Both the position numbers and the translations under genes were made by a program. 64,000 nt of DNA. Origin: Sterolibacterium sp964437515 (GTDB lineage Bacteria; Pseudomonadota; Gammaproteobacteria; Burkholderiales; Rhodocyclaceae). The notes under the pieces were generated by a model that saw only the letters and a list, made by a program, of their open reading frames with translations, did not search any database and was not told the origin of the DNA. The number at the start of each line of letters is the position of its first letter. Positions within the stretch are counted from its first letter, which is position 1. This document shows positions 49,818 to 59,681 of the stretch, piece after piece. The stretch covers positions 1 through 64,000 of the forward strand of contig CAYTHB010000001.1 in assembly GCA_964437515.1 (NCBI GenBank), in the 5' to 3' direction.

Positions 49818-51287
49818 ATGAGCGAAGAATTTCTCATCAATTTCACCCCTCAGGAAACCCGTGTCGCACTAATGCAGCAGGGCGTGGTGCAGGAATTGCA
49901 CATCGAACGCACCGCCAGCCTGGGCATCGTGGGTAATGTCTATCTGGGGCGTGTCGTTCGCGTGCTTCCGGGCATGCAATCCGCCTTTGTCGATATCGGA
50001 CTGGAGCGCACGGCTTTTCTGCATGTCGCCGACATCTGGATGAAGCGTCCAGAAAACGGGACACCCCAAGCCAGCGAGACGCTACCCATCGAGCGCATCC
50101 TCAGCGAAGGACAAAGCCTCATGGTGCAGGTGCTGAAAGATCCCATCGGCACCAAGGGCGCACGGCTGACCACCCAAATGTCGATTGCAGGGCGACTACT
50201 GGTTTATCTGGCACAAGATCATCATATCGGCATTTCCCAGCGCATCGAGGGCGAAGAAGAACGCGAGCAATTACGAACCCGTATCCAGAACATCGCCCCA
50301 CCCGACGAAACCGGCGGCTATATTGCCCGCACCATGGCGGTTTTGGCATCGGATGATGAACTGCGCGCCGACATTGCCTATCTGCGTCGCATCTGGGCAG
50401 AAATCGGCAACCGTGCCCAAACAGCGCAAGCCCCCGCCATGCTGCATCATGACTTACGCCTGGAACAACGGGTCTTGCGCGATCAAGTCTGCCCAGAGAC
50501 CGCAAAAGTCATTATCGATTCGCGCGAAAACTTTCAAAAACTCCTTGCCTTTGCTCAGGAATACATGCCGCAGGTCACGCACCTACTCGAACACTACACC
50601 GGCGCCCGACCGCTTTTTGATCTGCACGGTGTGGAAGACGAGATCCAGAAAGCCCTGGCGCGTCGGGTCGACCTGAAAAGCGGCGGCTACCTGATTTTCG
50701 ACCAGACCGAGGCCATGACCACCGTTGACGTCAATACCGGTGGCTTTGTGGGTCTGCGCAATTTCGATGACACCATCTTCAAGACCAATCTCGAAGCGGC
50801 GCAAGCCATTGCCCGCCAACTGAGGCTGCGCAATCTGGGCGGCATCATCATTGCCGATTTCATCGACATGGAGAACGAAGAGCACCGTGAGGCCGTGTTG
50901 TCCGAACTTAACAAGGAGCTAGCACGCGACCGAACTCGCGTTGCCGCCAACAATTTCACCACGCTGGGCTTGGTCGAAATGACACGCAAGCGCACCCGCG
51001 AATCACTGGCGCATGTGCTGTGCGAACCCTGCCCGACCTGCGGAGGCCGGGGCGAAGTCAAAACCGCCCGCACGCTCTGCTACGAAATTCTGCGCGAGCT
51101 GCTACGTGAAGCGCGCCAGTTTGATGCCCGCGAATATCGCATTCTCGCAGCACCCGTTGTCATCGATCTCTTTCTCGACGAAGAATCTCAGGCACTGGCC
51201 ATGCTTTCAGATTTCATCAGCAAGCCCATTTCGCTCCAGGCCGAAAACGGCTATACGCAAGAGCAATATGATATAGTTTTAATGTAA
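49818..51287 (+). CDS. rng: Ribonuclease G
   Basis: Endoribonuclease maturing 16S rRNA 5' ends and some mRNAs; 489 residues. It begins EEFLINFTPQETRVALMQQG. The S1-like domain (about 35-120) includes GNVYLGRVVRVLPGMQSAFV. The catalytic region has DVNTGGFVGLRNFDDTIFKT and IIADFIDMENEEHRE with the Mg2+-binding Asp residues. The Zn-link motif is CEPCPTCGGRGEVKT. It lacks the long C-terminal tail of RNase E. maf-rng is a conserved pair. Confidence 0.96.
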   Translation: MSEEFLINFTPQETRVALMQQGVVQELHIERTASLGIVGNVYLGRVVRVLPGMQSAFVDIGLERTAFLHVADIWMKRPENGTPQASETLPIERILSEGQSLMVQVLKDPIGTKGARLTTQMSIAGRLLVYLAQDHHIGISQRIEGEEEREQLRTRIQNIAPPDETGGYIARTMAVLASDDELRADIAYLRRIWAEIGNRAQTAQAPAMLHHDLRLEQRVLRDQVCPETAKVIIDSRENFQKLLAFAQEYMPQVTHLLEHYTGARPLFDLHGVEDEIQKALARRVDLKSGGYLIFDQTEAMTTVDVNTGGFVGLRNFDDTIFKTNLEAAQAIARQLRLRNLGGIIIADFIDMENEEHREAVLSELNKELARDRTRVAANNFTTLGLVEMTRKRTRESLAHVLCEPCPTCGGRGEVKTARTLCYEILRELLREARQFDAREYRILAAPVVIDLFLDEESQALAMLSDFISKPISLQAENGYTQEQYDIVLM

Positions 51288-51310
51288 GAATTTTCTTTCA
51301 TATCAAATAC

Positions 51311-52954
51311 ATGAATAAGAAAACCCTAATATTTACCAGTCTGCTCCTCTGGGCAGGAATGACGACATCTCACTCAGTATTGGCGGAAGAAGATGAACAC
51401 TTCGACATCCAGCACTTTGCTGTCGAAGGCAACACGCTGTTGAGCAAGGCGCGCATCACTGAACTGACTGCGCCCTACACCGGGACGCGTCGGGTGTATG
51501 GCGATGTGCAAAAAGCACTGGAAGCACTGGAAGCGGCCTATCGTAGTGCGGGCTATCAAACCGTGCGCATCAACGTGCCGGAACAGGAACTCACACAAGG
51601 GGTCGTTCGTTTCGTCGTGAGCGAAGCCGTCATCGGCAAGGTCACCATCACAGGTCAAAAATACTTTGATGAAGCCAATATCCGCGCTGCCCTGCCCGCC
51701 TTGCAGGAAGGCAAAGCACCCAATGCCCGTGTCCTGTCCGAAAATCTGCAACTCGCCAACGACAATCCGGCGCGACAAATCGGAGTGACGCTGGGCGTAG
51801 GGGAAGAAGAAGGGCAGATCAACGCCAAGGTCACCGTCAATGACGAAAATCCGCAAAAATTCACCGCCACGCTGGATAACACGGGCGCAGCGGCCACCGG
51901 TCGCTATCGCACCGGTTTTGCCTGGCAACATGCCAATCTGCTGCAAACCGACCAGACGCTGACGCTCGCTTACACTACCTCACCCGACGCCCCCTCTGGT
52001 GTCAAAGTGGATATTTACAGCGCGGCTTATCATCTGCCCCTGTATGCACTGGGCGACAGCATTGACATCCTCTACGGGAATTCCAGTATCAACTCCCCCA
52101 GCGCGCAGGCGACGGGCTTTGGTCTGGCAGGTAAAGGGAGTGTGGCATCGGTACGCTACAACCATTATTTCCCGCGTCAGGGCGAGTTTTCAAACAAGCT
52201 CTCGTTGGGCTACGACCACAAATACTTCAATACCCGTTGCAGCGTCGGCGGTCTTTTACAGCCTATCGATCCACCCATTTCCGCCATTCCCGCCTGCACG
52301 CCGTACACAATACGCCTGCTCAGTGCGACCTACGCCGGTCAATGGCAGTCCGCCAGTGGTGCGATGGATTACAACCTGAGCTTGGCACACAATCTGCCGA
52401 CCGGTTCGCAATATTTCTTCAATGGCAACATGGATCGCTACAGCCAGATTGCCAATCGTCTGGTACAGGATGATTTCACGCTGCTGCGTTGGGGCGGCAG
52501 CTACACCACTGCGCTGCCCGAAAACTGGCAGGCACGCCTTGCCGTGAGTGGTCAATTCAGTCAAGACGGGCTCGTCGCCGGAGAACAGTTCAGTCTCGCC
52601 GGCAGCAGTGCCGTGCGCGGTTTTGGCGAACGCGCAGTGACCGCCGATGTCGGTCATCTCGTGAATCTGGAAGTCTATACGCCGGATTGGGCGGATCGTA
52701 TCGGCCTCCCCGGCAATCTGCGTGCGCTGATGTTCTACGACATGGCACGCGGCAAAAATATCGGTGTGCAAAACATCACACCCGCCACGGCAAACAATCT
52801 GGGGATTGCTTCCACCGGGCTTGGATTGCGCTATAACTTCAAGAAGGTTTTCGGTTTGCGTGCCGATCTTGCCAATGTGACCAAAGCCGGCCCGAATGGA
52901 ACGGAAGATCAAGGGGACGTTTTTGGCCACATCAATCTCTCGCTCAGTTTCTGA
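51311..52954 (+). CDS. TpsB transporter (ShlB/FhaC family)
   Basis: Outer-membrane translocator of a two-partner secretion system, 547 residues. Signal peptide ends near SVLA. Residues about 30-100 (FDIQHFAVEGNTLLSKARI onward) and 105-180 form two POTRA domains. The remainder is a 16-strand barrel, with the conserved VRGFGERAVTADVGHLVNLE (about residues 436-455) in the loop-6 position. The C-terminal FGHINLSLSF ends in Phe, as for Bam-assembled barrels. Its partner is the large TpsA gene that follows, separated by a hairpin. Confidence 0.92.
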   Translation: MNKKTLIFTSLLLWAGMTTSHSVLAEEDEHFDIQHFAVEGNTLLSKARITELTAPYTGTRRVYGDVQKALEALEAAYRSAGYQTVRINVPEQELTQGVVRFVVSEAVIGKVTITGQKYFDEANIRAALPALQEGKAPNARVLSENLQLANDNPARQIGVTLGVGEEEGQINAKVTVNDENPQKFTATLDNTGAAATGRYRTGFAWQHANLLQTDQTLTLAYTTSPDAPSGVKVDIYSAAYHLPLYALGDSIDILYGNSSINSPSAQATGFGLAGKGSVASVRYNHYFPRQGEFSNKLSLGYDHKYFNTRCSVGGLLQPIDPPISAIPACTPYTIRLLSATYAGQWQSASGAMDYNLSLAHNLPTGSQYFFNGNMDRYSQIANRLVQDDFTLLRWGGSYTTALPENWQARLAVSGQFSQDGLVAGEQFSLAGSSAVRGFGERAVTADVGHLVNLEVYTPDWADRIGLPGNLRALMFYDMARGKNIGVQNITPATANNLGIASTGLGLRYNFKKVFGLRADLANVTKAGPNGTEDQGDVFGHINLSLSF

Positions 52955-53012
52955 TTTTGTTTCCACTATTGAATAAGTAAAGCATAAGCAAAGCCTCTCC
53001 CGCCTTTGACAT

Positions 53013-53044
53013 CCTCTCTCCATACATGGGGAGAGGATTTTTTG
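53013..53044 (+). terminator. Terminator-like hairpin between tpsB and tpsA
   Basis: Stem CCTCTCTCC / GGGGAGAGG with loop ATACAT and a run of seven T. It lies 59 bases after the TpsB stop and 84 before the TpsA start, so it would either end the tpsB transcript or attenuate read-through. Confidence 0.75.
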
Positions 53045-53127
53045 CCACAGTATTTCCGATTCATACGCTGCATCTGCCGCCCTATCTGACCGACCAAGCA
53101 TCCACACATTGCTTCAAGGGGAACACC

Positions 53128-56100
53128 ATGAACACCTTCGACACCCTCTCTGCCGCCACCCTCCCCTGTTCCGACCTCAACACCCGTCCCCGCCATCTGG
53201 CGGTGGCCGTTGCGGTGGCGCTGGCCTGTCTTGTGAATGGCAATACAGCCCATGCCCTGCCTACGGGTGCGCAGATTGCCGCGGGAACGGCGACCATCAA
53301 CCAGAGCGGCAATGTGCTGAACATCAACAATAGCGACCGCGCCATCCTCAACTGGCAGCAGTTCAATATCGGGGCGAATGAAACAGTACGCTTCAATCAG
53401 CCTACTGTAAGTAGCAGTATTCTCAATCGCGTACTCGGGAATGACCCCAGCCAATTGCTCGGACAACTGCAATCGAATGGCCGCGTGTGGCTCATCAACC
53501 CGGCAGGCATCCTCGTCGGGCCAGGGGCGAGAATCGACACGGCGGGCTTTGTCGCCTCCACCCTGAATGTGCGCAATGAAGACTTTCTCGCGGGCAAACT
53601 GAATTTCCAGAATACCGCCGGTGCAGGCAATCTCACGAATCGTGGCACCATCAGCACGCCGGAAGGCGGCAGCGTGTATCTCGTCGCACCCGATGTGAAG
53701 AATGAAGGCATCATCAACACGCCCAAAGGCGAAACCCTTCTTGCCGCCGGTCAAACCGTGGAACTCATCGACACCGCCACGCCGGGCGTGAGCGTGGCAG
53801 TCACGGGGGCAACGGGTAATGTCACCAACCTAGGGCAGGTCGTTGCCGATGCGGGACGTGTGGGCATGGTGGGCGTGCTGGTCAGGAACAGTGGCACGCT
53901 CGACACGCACAGCGTGGTAAGCGAAGGTGGGCGGATTTTCCTCAAGGCGAAGCAGGACACTTACGTCGAGCAGCAGGCGAAGCTCGATGCCAGCGGCAGC
54001 ACCGGCGGACGTGTGGAGGTGCTGGGGCAGCAGGTGGCACTCGCCGATCAGGCGCAGATCAATGCTTCCGGCACACAAGGCGGCGGCACGGTGCTGATTG
54101 GTGGTGACCGTCAGGGGCGCAACCCTGAGGTGCAGAATGCCCGCGCCGTCTATATCGGGCCGAACACCGTCATTCAGGCCGATGCTCTGCAAATGGGCGA
54201 CGGCGGCAAGGTGATCGTCTGGTCGGATGAAGCCACCCGCGCCCACGGCGCGATTTCTGCGCAAGGCAGCGCGACGGGCAAAGGCGGCTTTGTGGAAACC
54301 TCGGGCGGTTGGTTGAATGTGGAGGGCAGCCGGGTCAAGGCAGGCAAGGGGGGAGAGTGGCTGCTCGATCCGTATGATGTTGTGATTACCACGACAGCCA
54401 CATCCAATAACACTGGCAACCCCTCGTTTACGCCAACCGCTGCTTCTTCCGTCATCAACAATAATGAGATATCCACTGCACTGTCCAGTGGCAATGTCAC
54501 CATCGATACGACCGGTGCGGGGGGGGAGAGCGGTGATATCACTATCAATGAACCCATTACCAAGGGCGCTGGCGGTGACGCGACCTTGACGTTGAAAGCA
54601 CACAGGAATATCACCGTCAATGCCAATGGAGCGATTTCTTCCACGACAGGCAAACTGAACCTCGCACTGCAAGCTGACCAGGATGGCAATGGCAGCGGAA
54701 CCATCTATGTCGATCAGACCATCAACACCAATGCCGGAGATTTCACGGCAAGCGGTAATACGATCACTTTGAATTCAACGGTAACAGCCACCGGCGGGCT
54801 GGTCTGGCTCTACCCCAGCGTTGCCAATAACGGCATGACCATCGTGACGGCAAAAACGGGGGGCTTTGAACTGGACGCCACCGACATGAGCAATGTCACT
54901 GCGGGTACATTGCGGATCGGCGACATGAATTCCGGTGCGCTGGCCATCAACGCATCCCTTAGTCCCAATAATGTCAATAAATTGTCATTGAGATCCGGCA
55001 GCATGATCCTGCAATCCTCACCGATTACTGCCACCCATCTGGCGGTGCAGGCGCTGGGGGATGTGACCTTGGATCACGCAAGCAATGATGTCGATGATCT
55101 GGCCGCCAATATTGGCAATGCCTCAAACCAGAACAAGAATTTCAGATTCACAAACAGCACCCCCCTGCAGGTCGCGGCCAGTCTGGATAGCATCGCCGGC
55201 ATCCAGATCAATACCAATGGCACCTTCAACTCAGGCTCGGCCGATGGCGTCATTTCACTGATCAGCACGGGGGGGGCTTTGACCCAGGACGTCGGTGCGA
55301 CGCTCGGAGGCAAGGCGGTGTATGCCGAAGGAAGCAAAGTCACACTGACCGAAAACAACCCGACCGGGGTGCTCGCTGGCAAGGCCACTGGCGGTTCAAC
55401 CGGGGATATCTTCAGTTACAAGAGCAGCAATCCCATCCTGCTGTCGACAGTGAGTGGCAAGTCGGGGGTGGCCGTTACAAATAACTCTTTGGATACTTAC
55501 ACGGTCGAACTGAAGGCCGGCAGCGGCGGCATCGGACAGGAGGCCGGGGCGCTCATCGCACCGACGGCAGGCAAGGGCTTGAAAGTCGAAACGACGGGGC
55601 CGGTGAATCTGCCGCTGACGACCAATGCCTTTGGTCAATTTGCCACGACGGTTGCAACGGGACTGATTGATATCAAGGCAGCCAATAACCTCACGCTGGG
55701 ATCGACCTCCGGCGATACGGTGAGCACCAACAGCAATGCGGCGGTCAAAGCCGAAATCACGACTGGCAATATCGTGGTGGCCGGGAATATCAATGCCGGC
55801 TCGGGGGACATCAATCTAAACGCACCCAATCTGCAGATCGGTGTGGGTGCCTATCCGGGTGTCACGCTAACGGGCGGCGATATCAAGCTGGATGCCAAGT
55901 CGGCGGCAGGGCAGATTTCAACCTTTGGCACGACGGCATCGACCCTCAACAGCAGCAGCTATCTCCGCTTGCGTGCCGATGGATTTTCATTTTCTCCAGC
56001 CCCCACTTTCAGCGCGAGTACGGCGATTTATTACCGCACCTATTCAGATAACCGTTCGATCACCGTGGGCAACAGTTGCAATGGCCTCGATCCAGTCTGT

Positions 56101-59100
56101 CTAGTGGTGGGCGGGATGACGCAGAGCGCGCCCAATATCGTCATCGGTAACCATACGGCGGCAGATAGCGATACGACGGGCAATCTGCATGTGGATGCGG
56201 CGATTTCGAATGCGGGCGGACGGGTGTTCCTGCTCTCGGGAGGCACCATTGATCAAACGGCGGCCATCACCGCCAATGGATTGGGGGCAGTGGCCGAAAG
56301 CAATATCGCGCTGGTTGGAGGAACCACCAACGCCGTCAATAACTTCGCAGCTAAGAGTGCCACTGGCGTCATTAATCTCACTAATGGGCAGAACCTGACC
56401 ATCAATTCCATCGCTGCACTCGATGCCATGCCGGCCATCACGGGCGTTCAGACGACCGGTGTCGTGGATATTCATGCGACAGGCACGGGAAATCTCACGC
56501 TGACGAGTCCTGTCAATGCGGGCACCGCCTTGATTCTCGATGCACTGGGCAGTTTCACGAACAACGCCGGAATCAACGGGATCACCGTCAGCAGCGGACG
56601 CTGGCTGGTGTATTCCCAGACGCCAGACAACATCATCAAAGGTGGGCTGACCTCAAACTTCCGGAAATACGGTCAAACCTACGCCACCTATCCTAATCCA
56701 GTTGAGGCGAACAACGGCTTCATCTACGCCAACGCTGCCAGTAACGCCGCAACCATCAACACATCCTTGGCCTCAGGTTCGGCCAGCCATACTTACGGCA
56801 ACACGCCCAGTGCTGTCTTCAAATGGAACGTCGCTAGCGGCGCCAATCTCGATCCTGAAGACATCACGGGTACGGCCAGCTATACGCCCACCATCTCCAG
56901 CGGGACGGCAGCCGGGAGTTATTCGGTCGTCTATAGTAGCGGGCTGAACAGTGGGCTTGCCACGCTTTCACCCGGCAGTGGGCTCAGTTACACCGTAACC
57001 CCCGCCGCCATCGTCCTGCAAACCGTCTCGGCGGGACTCACCGGTACGACCGAAAAAGTGTATGACGCCACGACCACAGCCACCCTCACGCCCGCCAACT
57101 TCATACTGAGCGGTTTTGTAAATGGCGATGGCGCCACCGTGACCAAGACCACGGGAACTTATGCCAATAAAAATGCGGGGACAAGCATTCTCGTCTCGAC
57201 GACCTTGAACCAGAGCGACTTCAGCCCGACGGGCAGCACCAGTTTCGCCAACTACACCTTGCCCACCAGTGCCAGCGGCAATATTGGCAAGATCACCCCC
57301 GTCAGCCTGCAGGCGACCGGCATCACCGCGCAAGACAAGGTTTATGACGCAAAAACCACAGCCACCATCAACACCGCCAATGCCACGCTGAGCGGCTTGA
57401 TCTCCGGCGACAATGTCCAGCTCCTCAGTGGTTCGGGACAATTTGCTGACAAGAATGTCGGCAAGAGCAAGCCCGTGACGGCCACATTCAGCCTGAGCGG
57501 TGCAGATGCTGCCAACTACACCTTGACATCCCCCGGTGATCTAGCCGCCAGCATCACCCCTGCCCCGATCACCCAAATTACCGGCGTTACCGCCCAGGAC
57601 AAGATATATGACGGCACGACGGCAGCGCAGATCAACAGTGCGAACGCCCAGATGGCAGGTGCCATGCCGGGAGATGACATTACGCTGACCAGCGTCACCG
57701 GACGTTTTGCCGACAAGAACGTGGGGCAAAACAAAACGGTCGTAGCCGACAAACTGGTACTCGCCGGTGCGGATGTCGCTAACTATCAATACGACAGCAA
57801 TACCAGCCTTTCAACCACCGCTAACATCACTCCCGCAACGATCAGTCAGGTGAGTGGCCTGGGTGTCAAGAACAAGGTCTATGATGGCACGACCCAGGCC
57901 ACGCTCGACATGAGCAATGCGCATTTCGATGGACAGGTTGCGGGTGACACGCTGTCGCTTGCTGGTGCCCAACTGGCTTTTGCCGATAAGAATGTCGGTG
58001 GCAACAAGCCGGTGAGCGTGACTGGTTTGACACTGGGTGGAGCAGATGCAGGCAACTATCAGCTTGCCAGCACCAGCCTGTCTACCGCAGCCAGCATCAC
58101 GCCCGCCCCGCTCAAACTCGCCGGCAGCATCACGGCGCGCGACAAGGTCTATGACGCCACCACAAAGGCTGACGTTGATTTCAGCGGTGCCCGTCTGGAA
58201 GGCGCTCTCGGGAGCGATGAATTGAAATTCTCTGCGCAGGGCGCGCACTTTGCCGACAAGAACGTCGGCAAGAACAAGCCCGTCCTCATGGATGGTGTGA
58301 CTCTGAGCGGCGCGGATGTGGGGAATTATCAGTATGACAGCAGCAGTTCTCCCGTCACCGCCAGCATTACGCCTGCATCGATCACGCAGATCACGGGCAT
58401 TACGGCACGGGACAAGGTCTATGACGCGACCACACAAGCCACCATTGATCTTGCCAAGGTCAATATCCAGGGCAAGCTGGCGGGCGATGATCTGACGGTT
58501 GCCTCGTCAAAAGCGCAGTTTGCAGACAAGAATGTCGGCCAGAACAAGCCGGTTCGCCTCGATGGCATCACACTAGCCGGTGCCGATGCCGGTAACTATG
58601 ATGCCAGCGCAGCCGTCGGCTCCCTTGGCAACGTCTCAACGACAGCCAACATCACTCCGGCACCCATTACCCAGATTACGGGTATCACGGCACAGGACAA
58701 GGTCTATGATGCCACTCCACGCGCCACCCTGGATTTGGACAAAGCCACACTTCAAGGCAAGCTGGTCGGCGATGAATTGACACTGGCTTCCGCCGCTGGA
58801 CATTTTTCCGACAAAAATGCGGGTAAAGGCAAGACAGTCACTATTGATGGCATGAAGCTGGGCGGCAGTGATGCAGGCAATTATCAGTACGAAGGCGCTG
58901 CACCCACGACCACAGCAAGCATATCGCCTGTCGTCATTCCGCAGATTGATGGCATCATCGCCAAGAGCAAATCTTCCGATGGCTCTACCACGGCTGAACT
59001 GGATACCCGAAATGCCCAGATCGCAGGGCTATTATCCGGCGATGACCTGCACATCACGGGTGCAGAAGGCGCATTCCAGGATGACCGTGCCGGACTCGAC

Positions 59101-59505
59101 AAGCCAGTAAAAATCTCTGGTATCACACTGAGTGGAGCAGATGCTGGTAATTATGTGCTGGCCAACCCCACCGCAACAACCTTTGCACATATCAAACCAC
59201 TCATCGATACGCTGATTGCCACAGATTCTGCACAAAACAAAATTGATCAGGCGGTCTCTGCCGTAATTACGCTGGCTGCGAACTCGCCCAATGCGCCCAA
59301 TGCAATGGGGGCACCGGGTGCTGATGCGAACGGCGGCAACGCGGGCCAGGCCAGGCCTTTCGGCGCATCTTCACGCGGTGCAGCCAGGGCGAACACGCAT
59401 CGTTCGGATAAGGACGAGGATGACAAAAATGCGGATGGCACAGGTAATGCCCGTAACGGTACAGATCATCGCCCTGTTGCCAAGAAAATTCCGATGTGTA
59501 GCTGA
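53128..59505 (+). CDS. TpsA exoprotein with haemagglutination-type N-terminus and YDG repeats
   Basis: Secreted or surface protein of 2125 residues. A long signal peptide (about residues 1-44, HLAVAVAVALACLVNGNTAHA) is followed by the TPS domain (about 45-300) with VLNINNSDRAILNWQQFNIG and VWLINPAGILVGPGARIDTA, needed for passage through TpsB. A beta-helical, Thr/Asn/Gly-rich central region follows. Next comes an MBG-like segment (YGNTPSAVFKWNVASGANLD) and eight YDG-type repeats of 85-95 residues (about 1298-2026). The C-terminus is polar with alternating charge. AAGGGGAACACC precedes the ATG. The frame opens earlier at 53026, but without a signal peptide at its head. Probable role is adhesion or matrix structure. 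Confidence 0.88.
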   Translation: MNTFDTLSAATLPCSDLNTRPRHLAVAVAVALACLVNGNTAHALPTGAQIAAGTATINQSGNVLNINNSDRAILNWQQFNIGANETVRFNQPTVSSSILNRVLGNDPSQLLGQLQSNGRVWLINPAGILVGPGARIDTAGFVASTLNVRNEDFLAGKLNFQNTAGAGNLTNRGTISTPEGGSVYLVAPDVKNEGIINTPKGETLLAAGQTVELIDTATPGVSVAVTGATGNVTNLGQVVADAGRVGMVGVLVRNSGTLDTHSVVSEGGRIFLKAKQDTYVEQQAKLDASGSTGGRVEVLGQQVALADQAQINASGTQGGGTVLIGGDRQGRNPEVQNARAVYIGPNTVIQADALQMGDGGKVIVWSDEATRAHGAISAQGSATGKGGFVETSGGWLNVEGSRVKAGKGGEWLLDPYDVVITTTATSNNTGNPSFTPTAASSVINNNEISTALSSGNVTIDTTGAGGESGDITINEPITKGAGGDATLTLKAHRNITVNANGAISSTTGKLNLALQADQDGNGSGTIYVDQTINTNAGDFTASGNTITLNSTVTATGGLVWLYPSVANNGMTIVTAKTGGFELDATDMSNVTAGTLRIGDMNSGALAINASLSPNNVNKLSLRSGSMILQSSPITATHLAVQALGDVTLDHASNDVDDLAANIGNASNQNKNFRFTNSTPLQVAASLDSIAGIQINTNGTFNSGSADGVISLISTGGALTQDVGATLGGKAVYAEGSKVTLTENNPTGVLAGKATGGSTGDIFSYKSSNPILLSTVSGKSGVAVTNNSLDTYTVELKAGSGGIGQEAGALIAPTAGKGLKVETTGPVNLPLTTNAFGQFATTVATGLIDIKAANNLTLGSTSGDTVSTNSNAAVKAEITTGNIVVAGNINAGSGDINLNAPNLQIGVGAYPGVTLTGGDIKLDAKSAAGQISTFGTTASTLNSSSYLRLRADGFSFSPAPTFSASTAIYYRTYSDNRSITVGNSCNGLDPVCLVVGGMTQSAPNIVIGNHTAADSDTTGNLHVDAAISNAGGRVFLLSGGTIDQTAAITANGLGAVAESNIALVGGTTNAVNNFAAKSATGVINLTNGQNLTINSIAALDAMPAITGVQTTGVVDIHATGTGNLTLTSPVNAGTALILDALGSFTNNAGINGITVSSGRWLVYSQTPDNIIKGGLTSNFRKYGQTYATYPNPVEANNGFIYANAASNAATINTSLASGSASHTYGNTPSAVFKWNVASGANLDPEDITGTASYTPTISSGTAAGSYSVVYSSGLNSGLATLSPGSGLSYTVTPAAIVLQTVSAGLTGTTEKVYDATTTATLTPANFILSGFVNGDGATVTKTTGTYANKNAGTSILVSTTLNQSDFSPTGSTSFANYTLPTSASGNIGKITPVSLQATGITAQDKVYDAKTTATINTANATLSGLISGDNVQLLSGSGQFADKNVGKSKPVTATFSLSGADAANYTLTSPGDLAASITPAPITQITGVTAQDKIYDGTTAAQINSANAQMAGAMPGDDITLTSVTGRFADKNVGQNKTVVADKLVLAGADVANYQYDSNTSLSTTANITPATISQVSGLGVKNKVYDGTTQATLDMSNAHFDGQVAGDTLSLAGAQLAFADKNVGGNKPVSVTGLTLGGADAGNYQLASTSLSTAASITPAPLKLAGSITARDKVYDATTKADVDFSGARLEGALGSDELKFSAQGAHFADKNVGKNKPVLMDGVTLSGADVGNYQYDSSSSPVTASITPASITQITGITARDKVYDATTQATIDLAKVNIQGKLAGDDLTVASSKAQFADKNVGQNKPVRLDGITLAGADAGNYDASAAVGSLGNVSTTANITPAPITQITGITAQDKVYDATPRATLDLDKATLQGKLVGDELTLASAAGHFSDKNAGKGKTVTIDGMKLGGSDAGNYQYEGAAPTTTASISPVVIPQIDGIIAKSKSSDGSTTAELDTRNAQIAGLLSGDDLHITGAEGAFQDDRAGLDKPVKISGITLSGADAGNYVLANPTATTFAHIKPLIDTLIATDSAQNKIDQAVSAVITLAANSPNAPNAMGAPGADANGGNAGQARPFGASSRGAARANTHRSDKDEDDKNADGTGNARNGTDHRPVAKKIPMCS
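57019..59205 (+). repeat. Eight YDG-type protein repeats in TpsA
   Basis: Each unit runs ITGITAQDKVYDATTQATID-like, then a GDDL..A block, FADKNVGKNKPV, GADAGNY and a closing ASITPAPI. Units 2 to 7 are highly alike, unit 1 is divergent (TGTTEKVYDATTTATL), and unit 8 is degenerate (KSKSSDGSTT in place of KVYDATT, FQDDRAG in place of FADKNVG). Such units fold as small beta domains in stalk-like adhesins. Confidence 0.85.
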
Positions 59506-59536
59506 TTGTTAGATTGTTGGATTGTTAGATTGTTAA
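59505..59536 (+). repeat. 8-bp microsatellite at the tpsA stop
   Basis: Four units ATTGTTAG, ATTGTTGG, ATTGTTAG, ATTGTTAA begin on the last base of the TpsA stop codon. It cannot change the reading frame of TpsA. Confidence 0.7.
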
Positions 59537-59569
59537 CGTGAACCACACCCCCTCACCCGCCTTCGGCAC

Positions 59570-59598
59570 CCTCTCCCACAAGGGGAGAGGAGCGCTGT
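59570..59598 (+). terminator. Hairpin after tpsA
   Basis: Perfect 8-bp stem CCTCTCCC / GGGAGAGG (59570-59577 and 59583-59590), followed by a weak GTTTT tract. Likely the end of the tpsA transcript, before the FecR gene. Confidence 0.6.
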
Positions 59599-59681
59599 TT
59601 TCATCGTGCGAAACGTGCGGCTTGGAGTGCCCTTTATCCAGCGCGTTAATGTCGTAGTATCAAATTACGAGGTATGAACTC

